Shown piece after piece: positions 35,239-44,231 of a stretch of 64,000 bases of DNA. The position numbers and the translations under genes were made by a program. Numbering within the stretch: position 1 is the first letter of the stretch; the number at the start of each line of letters is the position of its first letter. A model generated the notes under the pieces. It saw nothing but the letters and a program-made list of their open reading frames with translations, was not told the origin of the DNA and searched no databases. Origin of the DNA: Paraburkholderia polaris (GTDB taxonomy: Bacteria > Pseudomonadota > Gammaproteobacteria > Burkholderiales > Burkholderiaceae); contig NZ_JABBGJ010000012.1 of assembly GCF_012927345.1 (NCBI RefSeq), positions 62,001 through 126,000 of the forward strand. The letters run 5' to 3'.

Positions 35239-36219
35239 ATGCCCATCGAAAAACTCCTTGTTCCGCTACCGGCGGGCCTGAAAGTCTACGTTGAACGTCA
35301 CGTATTCGATCCGGCCTTCGAGAGTGTCATTCTGATCAACGGCGCGCTGGCCACCACGGCGTCGTTCGGACAGACAATCAAATATCTCGGCGAACGCTAT
35401 AACCCAATTTGTTTCGATTTACCTTATGCGGGTCAATCGAAAGCGCATAACGCGTGCGACTTCGTTCTTACAAAAGACGATGAAGTCGACATTCTGCTGC
35501 ATCTAATAGGCTTATTCGAGCCGAGCTTCCTGTTGTCGGTATCGTGGGGCGGGGTGGCGTCGCTGCTTGCGCTTTCGCGGGCGCGCACCAGCGTGAGGCG
35601 CGCGGTGATTGCGTCGTTCTCGCCGCGGCTCAACGAGGCGATGACCGCATACGTGACCGCGGCACGCGACCACATCGCCGCCGGCGAAAATCTGAAGGCC
35701 GCGCAGTTGCTCAACGATACCGTTGGCCGGCACCTGCCGCGCATCATGAAGCTCTACAACTACCGCTACCTCTCTACGCTGCCACGCGATGAGCAGGACC
35801 AGGTGGCCTTTCACGTCGACCAGATTCTGGCCATCCGTCCCGAGGACTATCTGCACGAGTTTCGCAACATCGATTGCGGATTGAAATTCCTCAACGGCGA
35901 GTTCGACGACTACACCACGCCTGAAGACGCGCGCTCGCTCAGCGCGCATCTGAAGCGCGCGGAGTTTCTCACGATCGAGCAGGCGGGGCATTTCCTCGAT
36001 CTCGAAGGGCGGTCCGCGCTGCGCCAGGTTCGGACGGCGATTTTCGATTACTTCGGCGCCGCGCGGGTGCAGGCGGCGGGCCGTGCGCTCGACTGCTTCG
36101 ACGCGTTCGCCGCACGCTCGCCCATCATGCCGGTGCAGCAATCCGCCATAGCAAACGTCGCGAACGTCGCGTTGCAGGCCACCGCCGATCACTCGTTCCA
36201 ACAGGTCGAATTACCGTGA
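35239..36219 (+). CDS. rhlA: RhlA, 3-(3-hydroxyalkanoyloxy)alkanoate (HAA) synthase
   Basis: A 326-residue alpha/beta-hydrolase-fold acyltransferase that joins two 3-hydroxyacyl units into HAA, the lipid half of rhamnolipids. Alignment by eye with P. aeruginosa RhlA is strong: NGALATTASF, FDLPYAGQSKAH, LTKDDEVDILL, SVSWGGVASLLALSR, FHVDQILAI and GHFLDLE. The catalytic residues fall at S102, D223 and H251. Compared with P. aeruginosa it has a longer C-terminal tail (residues 285-326). The ribosome site before ATG 35239 is weak. The stop overlaps the next gene's GTG. Confidence 0.95.
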   Translation: MPIEKLLVPLPAGLKVYVERHVFDPAFESVILINGALATTASFGQTIKYLGERYNPICFDLPYAGQSKAHNACDFVLTKDDEVDILLHLIGLFEPSFLLSVSWGGVASLLALSRARTSVRRAVIASFSPRLNEAMTAYVTAARDHIAAGENLKAAQLLNDTVGRHLPRIMKLYNYRYLSTLPRDEQDQVAFHVDQILAIRPEDYLHEFRNIDCGLKFLNGEFDDYTTPEDARSLSAHLKRAEFLTIEQAGHFLDLEGRSALRQVRTAIFDYFGAARVQAAGRALDCFDAFAARSPIMPVQQSAIANVANVALQATADHSFQQVELP

Positions 36220-36785
36220 ATATCGCTCAGAGCATCGCCATTGTCGTACCGTGGGCGCTGTGGCTGCTGTATTGGGTCGCGACGTCGAACCGCGTCAAGG
36301 AGACCGCGCGCAAGGAGGCGTCTTTATCGCGCACGTTGCAGTCGATTCCGTTGATGGGTGGTGGCGCGTTGATCGTGCTGCCGGACTTCAACACAGCGGC
36401 GTTGTCCGTTGATCCGCATGCGATCGGGCCGCTGCAACTTGCCGGCCTCGCCGTGCTCCTGGCTGGCCTGGCGTTTTCCGTGTGGGCGCGGCTGCATCTC
36501 GGCACCAACTGGAGCGTGTCGGTCACGCTGAAGGAAGGGCACGAGCTGGTGCGCAGCGGGCCTTATGGACTGGTTCGTCATCCGATCTATACCGGCTGCC
36601 TGCTGGCGCTTCTGGGCGCCGTGTTGATCGGCGCGCAATGGCGTGGCGTGGCTGGACTAGTGCTGATTTTCGCGTCGCTGGCGTACAAGGTTCGGGTCGA
36701 GGAGAGCTGGCTGACCGGTCACTTCGGTCGTGCGTATTCGCAGTATCGTCGCGACGTCGCCGCGCTGATTCCCGGTCTTTTCTGA
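36216..36785 (+). CDS. ICMT-type integral-membrane methyltransferase inside the rhamnolipid operon
   Basis: 189 residues, about four or five membrane helices. The C-terminal half carries the isoprenylcysteine carboxyl methyltransferase/PEMT signature: RSGPYGLVRHPIYTG (residues 113-127) and EESWLTGHFGRAYSQYRRDV (162-181). These enzymes use S-adenosylmethionine to methylate a carboxylate (or amine) on a lipid-like substrate in the membrane. The GTG start overlaps the rhlA stop as GTGA, and rhlB begins 9 bp after its stop, so it is translated with the pathway. HAA or rhamnolipid carboxylate is the obvious candidate acceptor (inference). Typical rhlA-rhlB pairs lack this gene. Confidence 0.88.
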   Translation: MNIAQSIAIVVPWALWLLYWVATSNRVKETARKEASLSRTLQSIPLMGGGALIVLPDFNTAALSVDPHAIGPLQLAGLAVLLAGLAFSVWARLHLGTNWSVSVTLKEGHELVRSGPYGLVRHPIYTGCLLALLGAVLIGAQWRGVAGLVLIFASLAYKVRVEESWLTGHFGRAYSQYRRDVAALIPGLF

Positions 36786-36794
36786 GCGACCTGA

Positions 36795-38135
36795 ATGACG
36801 AAAGTCATCATCACCGCGATCGGCTCGGCGGGCGACGTGCATCCTTTGCTCGGAATCGGCGCGGCGTTGGCTGCGCGCGGCCACGAGATCGTCTTCTGTA
36901 CCCATCCGCCATTCGCGGAGGCTGTCTCGCGCCAGGGTTTCGCATTCGTGCCGATCGGCACTGCCGCCGAATATGAGGCGGCCATGGCGAACCCGGCGCT
37001 ATGGCATCCGCGTACGTCGTTCCGAACGCTATGGGCGGTAATTGCGCCGACGCTGCGACCGCATTTCGACACGCTGGCTGCGTTGACCGATAACGACACC
37101 GTGCTGGTCGGCACGTTGTGGGCCTTTTCCGCACGGTTGATGCAGGAGCTGTATCGCGTGCCGTTCGTGTCGGTGCAGGTGTCGCCGTCGACCCTGCTCT
37201 CCGCGCATGCGCCGCCGACACACCCGCGCCTGACGATTCCGCGCGGCATGCCGCTGGCTGTAAAAGCGGCGCTGCTGCGGCTGATCGAGCGACAGGCGCT
37301 CGACAAGGTCTGTGGCCCCGCATTGAATGCGTTGCGTGCGGAACTGGCGCTCGCACCGGCGCGGCGCATTTTCGGCGAGTGGCTGCATTCGACCGACGGC
37401 GTGCTGTGTCTCTTTCCCGAATGGTTCGCGCAAGCTCAGCCGGATTGGCCGGCGCCGCGCTGTCTCAGCGGTTTTCCGCTGTTCAACGACACGAGCGTGC
37501 GCGCAGCCGATCCGCAACTTGACGCTTTTCTCGCAGCGGGCGAGCGACCCGTGGTTTTCACCGCTGGCTCGACCTTGATCGATCAGGATCGCTATGCGAA
37601 TGCCGTGAGCGCGGCGCTGACGGAAGGCGGGCTGCGCGGCATTCTTTTGACGCCGGATGCGCCTCCAACCGAAACGCTCGCCGCCCAGGCGGATAGGCGT
37701 GCAGACGCGCAGGGCGTGCTGCTCAAGCGGCGTTACGTGCCGCTGCAGACGCTGTTGCCGCGCTGCCGGGCGCTGGTGCATCACGGCGGCATCGGCACGG
37801 CGGCGCTTGCGTATGCCGCCGGCATTCCGCAAGTGGTGACGCCATTCGCGCACGATCAGTTCGATAACGCGCAACGCATCGTCGTGAGCGGTTGCGGCGT
37901 TCGGCTCGACAGGCCGTTGCAACCGCGGGCGCTTGCGCGTGCATTGAGGCATGTGCTTGGCAGCCCGTCGATCGCAACGCAATGCGGACGGGTGCAGGAC
38001 CGGCTTGCGGCGTCGCCGGACGGCTGCGACGCAGCCGCACGCTATATCGAAGGTTTCATGCGGACCGGCGTGCGCACGCAAACCGTCGGCCGCACGTCTT
38101 TGCCTGCGTTGGCAGCCAGCGGGCACAGCGTATGA
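36795..38135 (+). CDS. rhlB: RhlB, rhamnosyltransferase 1 (HAA rhamnosyltransferase)
   Basis: A 446-residue GT-B (family GT1) glycosyltransferase. It starts MTKVIITAIGSAGDVHPLLG, has CLFPEWFAQAQPDW in the middle, and the donor-binding motif VHHGGIGTAALAYAAGIPQV followed by PFAHDQFDNAQR. It should transfer rhamnose from dTDP-L-rhamnose to HAA, giving monorhamnolipid. It lies 9 bp after the methyltransferase, and its TGA overlaps the ATG of the exporter. Confidence 0.94.
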   Translation: MTKVIITAIGSAGDVHPLLGIGAALAARGHEIVFCTHPPFAEAVSRQGFAFVPIGTAAEYEAAMANPALWHPRTSFRTLWAVIAPTLRPHFDTLAALTDNDTVLVGTLWAFSARLMQELYRVPFVSVQVSPSTLLSAHAPPTHPRLTIPRGMPLAVKAALLRLIERQALDKVCGPALNALRAELALAPARRIFGEWLHSTDGVLCLFPEWFAQAQPDWPAPRCLSGFPLFNDTSVRAADPQLDAFLAAGERPVVFTAGSTLIDQDRYANAVSAALTEGGLRGILLTPDAPPTETLAAQADRRADAQGVLLKRRYVPLQTLLPRCRALVHHGGIGTAALAYAAGIPQVVTPFAHDQFDNAQRIVVSGCGVRLDRPLQPRALARALRHVLGSPSIATQCGRVQDRLAASPDGCDAAARYIEGFMRTGVRTQTVGRTSLPALAASGHSV

Positions 38136-39748
38136 GCGCCGCCACGCCGTTGCCGAAGCACGCCGCGTCGGCCGACGCGGTGCATGGCGTCGGCCACGGC
38201 CCGGATTCTGCCGGTGAGCGCAGCGTACTACCCCGCATGCGCGGCGCGCAGCTCGCCTTGCTGACGTTCGCGCTGTCGCTGGCGACGTTCATCGAAGTCC
38301 TGGATTCGACGGTAACGAACGTCGCGGTACCGGCTATTTCCGGCGGCCTCGGCGTGTCCAACAGTCAGGGCACGTGGGTGATCAGCTCGTACTCGGTGGC
38401 CGCGGCCATCGCCGTGCCCTTGACGGGCTGGCTCTCGCGGCGGCTCGGCGAAACGCGGCTGTTCCTTGGAGCTGTGATCCTCTTCACTTTGACATCGCTG
38501 CTATGCGGCGTGGCCGGCGACTTCCACCTTCTGGTGGTATGCCGGGCATTGCAGGGGCTCTTTTCCGGGCCGATGGTGCCGCTTTCCCAAACTATCCTGC
38601 TGCGTACCTTTCCGCCGGATAAGCGGGTTGTGGCACTCGCACTGTGGGCGATGACGGTGTTGCTCGCGCCCATTTTCGGTCCAGTGGTTGGCGGCTGGAT
38701 CATCGACAATTTTTCGTGGCCGTGGATTTTCCTGATCAATCTGCCGATCGGCATCTTCTCGTTCGCGGTGTGCATGACGCTGCTGCGCCCCGACGCAGCC
38801 GCCGGCAAGGCGGCGCCGATCGATCTGCCTGGCATCCTTTTGCTGGTCGTCGGCGTCGGCTCCCTGCAGACGGTGCTCGATCTCGGTCATGACCGCGGCT
38901 GGTTCGATTCGCCCTTGATTCTGACCCTTGCGATCATCGCCGGGTTGGCGATCGTGTCGCTGTTGATCTGGGAGGCGGGCGAACGGCATCCGGTGATCGA
39001 TCTGAGCCTGTTCCGCGACCGCACGTTTTCCTTCTGCGTGCTGATCATTTCGCTCGGCATGATGGCCTTCTCGGTGGTCGGCGTGATCTTTCCGCTCTGG
39101 TTGCAGGCCGTGATGGGCTATACCGCGTACCAGGCCGGACTCGCCACCGCGCCGCTTGGCGTGCTCGCGCTGGTATTTTCCATTCTGGTCGGCATTTTTG
39201 CGGCCCGTTTCGACGCGCGTGTGCTCGCGACTTTCGGCTTTCTGGTGTTCGCTGCCGTGTTGTGGTGGGACGCGCACTTCACGTTGACCATGACCTTCAC
39301 GCAGATCATCACGCCGGGTCTGATCCAGGGCATCGGCTTGCCGTGCTTCTTCATTCCGTTGACCGCGGCGACGCTTTCGCGCGTGTCCGACGACAAGCTC
39401 GCCGCGGCCTCCAGCCTGTCGAATTTCTTGCGCACGCTATCGGCGGCGTTCGGCACGGCAATGAGCGTCACGTTATGGGATAACCGCGCGCTGTATCACT
39501 ACGACGTCGTCGCGCAGTCGGTGACGAAATCGTCCGGCAACACGCAGCGCTTTGTTCAGGGTCTGCATGGCATGGGTATCGACGGCGCGCGCGAACTCAC
39601 CACTTTGCATCACGTCGTGCAGCAACAGGCCTACATGATGGCGACCGGCGACATGTTCTGCATGGCAAGCATCACCTGCCTCGTGCTCGCCGCGATGATG
39701 TGGCTCACGCGTCCGAAGCGCGGCGCGACGATGACTTTAGGTCACTGA
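38132..39748 (+). CDS. DHA2-type MFS exporter of the rhamnolipid cluster (EmrB-like)
   Basis: A 538-residue, 14-helix pump: TFIEVLDSTVTNVAVPAISG and QGTWVISSYSVAAAIAVPLTG are the standard EmrB/DHA2 starts. The frame extends upstream inside rhlB, but ATG 38132 overlaps the rhlB stop (ATGA) and gives a typical start. With the HlyD-like and outer-membrane proteins downstream it forms a tripartite efflux system, presumably exporting rhamnolipids. The substrate is inferred from the operon. Confidence 0.92.
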   Translation: MSAATPLPKHAASADAVHGVGHGPDSAGERSVLPRMRGAQLALLTFALSLATFIEVLDSTVTNVAVPAISGGLGVSNSQGTWVISSYSVAAAIAVPLTGWLSRRLGETRLFLGAVILFTLTSLLCGVAGDFHLLVVCRALQGLFSGPMVPLSQTILLRTFPPDKRVVALALWAMTVLLAPIFGPVVGGWIIDNFSWPWIFLINLPIGIFSFAVCMTLLRPDAAAGKAAPIDLPGILLLVVGVGSLQTVLDLGHDRGWFDSPLILTLAIIAGLAIVSLLIWEAGERHPVIDLSLFRDRTFSFCVLIISLGMMAFSVVGVIFPLWLQAVMGYTAYQAGLATAPLGVLALVFSILVGIFAARFDARVLATFGFLVFAAVLWWDAHFTLTMTFTQIITPGLIQGIGLPCFFIPLTAATLSRVSDDKLAAASSLSNFLRTLSAAFGTAMSVTLWDNRALYHYDVVAQSVTKSSGNTQRFVQGLHGMGIDGARELTTLHHVVQQQAYMMATGDMFCMASITCLVLAAMMWLTRPKRGATMTLGH

Positions 39749-39758
39749 GGAGCTTCCA

Positions 39759-40781
39759 ATGACGATCCTGGGCGCATTGATCATTCTGTTTCATCCGAGT
39801 GAGGAGCAGCTCGCGCGCGCGGTGGCGATGCGTTCGGCGTGCGATCGCTTGCTGGTGGTCGACAACTCGCCATTACCGGACGCGCGCGCCGCGATGATGC
39901 TGGGCGAGGCGGGCGTCGCGTTGCTGCATCACGGTAATCGCAACGGCATTGCCGGCGCCTTCAATTGCGGTTTGAGTGCGCTGTTCGACGAAGGCGTGGA
40001 TGCGGTCGCGCTGTTCGATCAGGATTCCGAGGCGCCGGCCAGCTACTTCACGGTGATGCGCGAGCGGTGCGCGTCGATGAGCGGCCGGGCGTTTTTGGCC
40101 GGGCCGCGGATCTTCGATGAAAACGACCAGCGCTTCTTGCCCGAGCTCGCGACGAGCGGCTTGGCGGTCGAAAGACTGTCCATCCGTGCCGACGCGGCGC
40201 TGCAACGCTGCGCCTTTCTGATTTCGTCCGGTTGTGTGATTTCGCGCGAGGCGTTCGCGCGGCTCGGCCGCTTCGACGAGGCGCTTTTTATCGACCACGT
40301 CGATACCGAATACTGCTTGCGCGCGCTGCTGCGCAATGTGCCCGTGTATGTCGTGCCGTCGCTCGTACTGCTGCATCGGATTGGCTCGCGGCGCCGTCAC
40401 AAACTGGGTTCTTTGGAATTGACGACGATGAATCACCCCGGTTTCCGCCGCTATTACAGCGCGCGAAACGCGATGCAGCTGGCGCTGCAATACGGACTAC
40501 GATTGCCGGTGGCGATCGTGCCGAACGTGCTGACGCTCTGGCAAATCGTGCAGATCGTGCTGCTGGAAAAAGACAAGCTGGCGAAGCTCAAGGCGATTGC
40601 GCTGGGCCTATTCGATGGGTTCTTCGGGCGAATGGGCCCGCTCGAGCGGACGCGTCCGCGATTCGCGGCCAAAGTGGCTAAGACCGCCAAGGCGGCTAAT
40701 GCGGCTAACCCGGCGAGGCTTGCTGAGATGAATGCGCAGGTGGCAGGAGAGCGCGCAATGCCTCGTACCTGGCACTCATGA
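39759..40781 (+). CDS. rhlC: RhlC, rhamnosyltransferase 2
   Basis: A 340-residue GT2 glycosyltransferase. Motifs: VVDNSPLPD near residue 35, GNRNGIAGAFNCGL, ALFDQDSEAP (the DxD-like metal site) and LFIDHVDTEYCLRALLRNVP. It adds a second rhamnose to monorhamnolipid to form dirhamnolipid. The C-terminal 40 residues after about 300 are a variable Ala/Lys-rich tail. ATG 39759 follows TGAGGAGCTTCCA. Its stop overlaps the ATG of the next gene. Confidence 0.92.
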   Translation: MTILGALIILFHPSEEQLARAVAMRSACDRLLVVDNSPLPDARAAMMLGEAGVALLHHGNRNGIAGAFNCGLSALFDEGVDAVALFDQDSEAPASYFTVMRERCASMSGRAFLAGPRIFDENDQRFLPELATSGLAVERLSIRADAALQRCAFLISSGCVISREAFARLGRFDEALFIDHVDTEYCLRALLRNVPVYVVPSLVLLHRIGSRRRHKLGSLELTTMNHPGFRRYYSARNAMQLALQYGLRLPVAIVPNVLTLWQIVQIVLLEKDKLAKLKAIALGLFDGFFGRMGPLERTRPRFAAKVAKTAKAANAANPARLAEMNAQVAGERAMPRTWHS

Positions 40782-42322
40782 GGCGGTCTATGCAATTTCC
40801 TATGCCACGCGCCTTGCCGTTGTTGCTGATTGCAGCAGCACTGACGGGTTGCGTGAGCGATTCGGGTCTGCACGCAAACGTCAAGCCGCTCAAGCCATCC
40901 GCCGATGCGCTTCTCCAGACCATCGGACCAGGCGCGAACGGCGTATGGCCCGCGCCCGATTGGGTCAAGCGCTATCGCGATCCGCAACTGGATGAACTTA
41001 CCGCCGAAGCGTTGCAGAACAATCCCGATCTGCAGATCGCCAAGGCGAGGGTGGGCGCCGCCCAGGCGCAACTCGAACAGTTTGCGTCGCTCACCGGCCT
41101 CACCGGCACGGCGGGCGCGACGGTGAGCAAGGCCCGCTTGCCGCAGCCGGACGACGTGGCCAACGTATCCGTCGGCGGCCAGCAGGTTCCGGTGCGGTTG
41201 TTCAACGATCCGGTGGTTTCGCCGGCTGCGTTGTTCGCCGGCTTGAGCTACCAACTCGACTTGTGGGGCAAGAATGCCGCGCTGACGGGCAGCCTGCTGT
41301 CCACGCGCGACGCGGCACGAATCGACGCGGAGCAGGCGCAGCTCACGTTGACGGTTGCGCTCGTGACGCTTTACTGTGAGCTCGACCGCGCCTTTGCGAT
41401 GCAGGACATTCTGCTGCAAAAGCAACAGGCCGCGGATAGCGTCGATGCGGTGTTGCGCGAGCGTGGTGCGCGCGGCATCGATAACGCGTACGACTCGGCC
41501 GATGCCACACTCAAGCGAAGCCGGCTCGCTTCGCAGCAGGCGCTCAACGACGAGCGCATCAAACTGACCGAGTTGCAGATCGGCGTAATGACGGGGCGCG
41601 GCGCGGAGCGGGGTTTGTCGCTGCAGCGTCCGCAACTGGCTGCGGCTGCCGATGCGCCGATGCCTGCGCAATTGCCGGTGGACCTGCTGGGCCGCCGGCC
41701 CGACATCGTGGCCGCGCGTTTGCGGGCCGAAGCCGCGCTCGCCAACATCGACGCCACGCGGGCGCAGTTCTATCCCGACGTGAACCTGGTGGCCTTTGCC
41801 GGGCTGACAGCGTTGACGCCCGCCGCGCTTTTCTCGCGTGCGGCGCTGACCGGCTCGGTAGGCCCGGCGATCTCCTTACCGGTTTTCGACCGAACCCGCT
41901 TGCGCGCGCAACTCGGCGGCGATTACGCCAACGTCGACGCCGCGATCAACCTCTACAACAAGACCGTCGACGAGGCGCTCGGCGAGGTCGCACGCCAGCT
42001 GACTTCCTTGCGTACGGTCGATACGCTCGCTACCGAGCAGACTCGCGCGGTGGAAGCGGCCTCACGCATCGTCGCGATCGCCGAGGAGCGGCATCGTCGC
42101 GGTATCGGCATGCAGAAGGACGTGACGCTAGCGGACCTGTCTTTACTCGACGAACGCTCGCAGCAAGTCGATTTGCAGGGTCGCCGCAGAATGCTGCAGG
42201 TCGCGCTGGTTGGCGCGCTCGGTGGCGGCTTCGACGTACGCAAGATGGCCGGCGCGCCGATCTCTCACTATCAGCCGACCTTTCCCTCTCACGCACGCAT
42301 CACGGATACGCACTTCGATTGA
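40778..42322 (+). CDS. NodT/OprM-type outer-membrane efflux lipoprotein
   Basis: 514 residues. The signal ends in the lipobox LTGC (LPLLLIAAALTGCVSDSG). A TolC-fold repeat follows (WVKRYRDPQLDELTAEALQN, and LPVDLLGRRPDIVAARLRAE typical of NodT). It is the outer-membrane duct for the tripartite pump encoded on either side. ATG 40778 overlaps the rhlC stop codon (ATGA). Confidence 0.93.
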   Translation: MRRSMQFPMPRALPLLLIAAALTGCVSDSGLHANVKPLKPSADALLQTIGPGANGVWPAPDWVKRYRDPQLDELTAEALQNNPDLQIAKARVGAAQAQLEQFASLTGLTGTAGATVSKARLPQPDDVANVSVGGQQVPVRLFNDPVVSPAALFAGLSYQLDLWGKNAALTGSLLSTRDAARIDAEQAQLTLTVALVTLYCELDRAFAMQDILLQKQQAADSVDAVLRERGARGIDNAYDSADATLKRSRLASQQALNDERIKLTELQIGVMTGRGAERGLSLQRPQLAAAADAPMPAQLPVDLLGRRPDIVAARLRAEAALANIDATRAQFYPDVNLVAFAGLTALTPAALFSRAALTGSVGPAISLPVFDRTRLRAQLGGDYANVDAAINLYNKTVDEALGEVARQLTSLRTVDTLATEQTRAVEAASRIVAIAEERHRRGIGMQKDVTLADLSLLDERSQQVDLQGRRRMLQVALVGALGGGFDVRKMAGAPISHYQPTFPSHARITDTHFD

Positions 42323-43561
42323 ATGCACAACGATAAACAGGCACAGCATGCCGCCGGCTGGACGCAGCAGCAGGCAAACCCGGCGAACGAGGCAGGCATA
42401 ACGGGCGACGCGCACGATGCAAAACGGGCGGCGCGCCGGCGCCGTTTTGCCGTTTTCTTCGGCGTGGTAACGCTCGCCGGCGTGGCGTGGCTGACGTATT
42501 GGGGTTTGAGCGCGCGCTTCTACGAAGAGACAGACGACGCCTACGTGGCGGGCAACATCGTGCAGATCGCGGCGCAAATACCCGGCACCGTCACCGATAT
42601 TCTGGTGGACAACACGCGGCAGGTGCGAGCGGGACAACCGCTCGTCAAGCTCGACGACGCCGAAGCGGCCGCCGCGTTTGCGCAGGCCAAAGCGCAACTG
42701 ACGCTCGCCGTGCGACAAGTCGCAAACGCGACGATCTCGCGCAAGCTCTACGTCCAATCGATCGACGCGCGCCGCGCCGAACTCGCGTTGGCGCAACGTG
42801 CGCTGGCGGCGCGCGATCATGCGTCGGTGGAAGTGGTGTCGCCGGAAGAATTGGCGCGCGCCCGCGAAGCAGTGGCAGTCGCGCAAGCGAACCTCGCCTC
42901 GGCGCAAGTCCAACTCGACGCCGCCCGCGCGCTCGGCGGGAAATTTCCGGTCGAAGCCAGCCCGCCGGTGCTGCAAGCCGCCGCGCAATTGCGGCTCGCT
43001 TACCGGAATCTGCAGCGCACCACCGTCGTTTCTCCCGTCGACGGCACGGTCGGACAGCGTTCGGTGCAGATCGGCCAGCAGGTCGGGCCGGGACTCGCAC
43101 TCATGTCGATCATTCCGCTCGAGCGCCTGTGGGTCGAGGCGAACTTCAAGGAAGGCCAGATTCGCAGCATGCGCGTGGGGCAGGCGGTGCGCATCGTGTC
43201 GGATGTGTACGGCTCGCAAGTGGTGTATCAGGGGCACGTGGAGGGCTTTTCGGCAGGCACGGGCAGTGCGTTTTCGATGCTGCCCTCGCAGAATGCGGCC
43301 GGTAACTGGATCAAGGTGGTGCAGCGCGTGCCGATCGTGATTTCGCTCGACCCGGCCGAACTCGCGGCGCATCCGTTGCGGCTCGGTCTGTCGATGCAGG
43401 TGTCGGTGGATACGCATGTGCGTAGCGGCCATCTGATCGGCAACGACACGGCGGCGGCCACCCAAAGTACTCGCGTCCACGATAACGTCTCACGCGACGC
43501 CGATGCGTTGATCGCGCAAATCATTCGGGACAACAGTGACCGTGCTGGTGCTACAGACTAG
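42323..43561 (+). CDS. HlyD/EmrA-type membrane fusion protein
   Basis: 412 residues, starting on the base after the preceding stop. One N-terminal helix (FAVFFGVVTLAGVAWLTYWG) follows a disordered cytoplasmic head. Then come the lipoyl half-motif TDDAYVAGNIVQIAAQIPGT, a coiled hairpin and the second half VVSPVDGTVGQRSVQIGQQV. It links the MFS pump to the outer-membrane duct. It is the last gene of the rhl operon. Confidence 0.93.
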   Translation: MHNDKQAQHAAGWTQQQANPANEAGITGDAHDAKRAARRRRFAVFFGVVTLAGVAWLTYWGLSARFYEETDDAYVAGNIVQIAAQIPGTVTDILVDNTRQVRAGQPLVKLDDAEAAAAFAQAKAQLTLAVRQVANATISRKLYVQSIDARRAELALAQRALAARDHASVEVVSPEELARAREAVAVAQANLASAQVQLDAARALGGKFPVEASPPVLQAAAQLRLAYRNLQRTTVVSPVDGTVGQRSVQIGQQVGPGLALMSIIPLERLWVEANFKEGQIRSMRVGQAVRIVSDVYGSQVVYQGHVEGFSAGTGSAFSMLPSQNAAGNWIKVVQRVPIVISLDPAELAAHPLRLGLSMQVSVDTHVRSGHLIGNDTAAATQSTRVHDNVSRDADALIAQIIRDNSDRAGATD

Positions 43562-43592
43562 ATCAACGTTCTGCGCCACTGGGACATTGTGG

Positions 43593-44135
43593 CTAGTTGC
43601 CCGGATCGATCACGGCCTTGTCCGGGTCTGCAAGCGTTTTATAGGGGAGTGACGCCGCGTGCGGGTTGGCTGTGGTGTCGTCGATCACGCGATCGACGTC
43701 CGCGGTTTTCGCGAGTTCTGCGAGGAACGTCTGTTTGTCGAAGCCCGGCGCGACACAGCCTTGCACGTAAATGAAGCGGCGTTGCAGTGTGAGCCACAGT
43801 GTCGACTGCTCGCGCCAGTGCGTGGCGTAGTTGATATTGGTGAGACGCCGCTGGACGGCGTCGGCGATTTCCGCGTCGTAGAGGTACGCATTCGACAGAC
43901 GGCAACGACCTTCCACCCAGCAGCTATTGCCGCGCTCGATCCGGTAATGACTGTCGTCGAGCCACTCCTGCTCGGTCTCAAGGGGACCTAAGGGCACCGG
44001 GCATTCGCTGATCGCTTCGGATATCTGAAAGAACGGGTCGTGGCCGCGATTGACGCGTTGCGCTTGCGCCTGGGCATGCGTTGCGGCCATGCAGATCAGC
44101 AGACTCGCCAGGCGCTGTTGGGTCAGGCGTTTCAT
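43593..44135 (-). CDS. Exported BON-like domain protein
   Basis: 180 residues with a signal peptide (MKRLTQQRLASLLICMAATH, cleavage near AQA). The C-terminal half (DAEIADAVQRRLTNINYATH, FIYVQGCVAPGFDK, VDRVIDDTTAN) has the helix-strand pattern of a BON domain. BON domains bind membranes or support envelope integrity. Three cysteines are present. It is convergent with the rhl operon end, 31 bp apart, and unlikely to belong to it. Confidence 0.7.
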   Translation of the reverse strand: MKRLTQQRLASLLICMAATHAQAQAQRVNRGHDPFFQISEAISECPVPLGPLETEQEWLDDSHYRIERGNSCWVEGRCRLSNAYLYDAEIADAVQRRLTNINYATHWREQSTLWLTLQRRFIYVQGCVAPGFDKQTFLAELAKTADVDRVIDDTTANPHAASLPYKTLADPDKAVIDPGN

Positions 44136-44231
44136 CGTCTTGGGCTCCCGGATTCTGAGCGTGGGGCAGACGGATCGACGGTTTCGATTCTCGGCTACTT
44201 GGTGGAGACTATGCAGCGGTGGCTCCGGACC

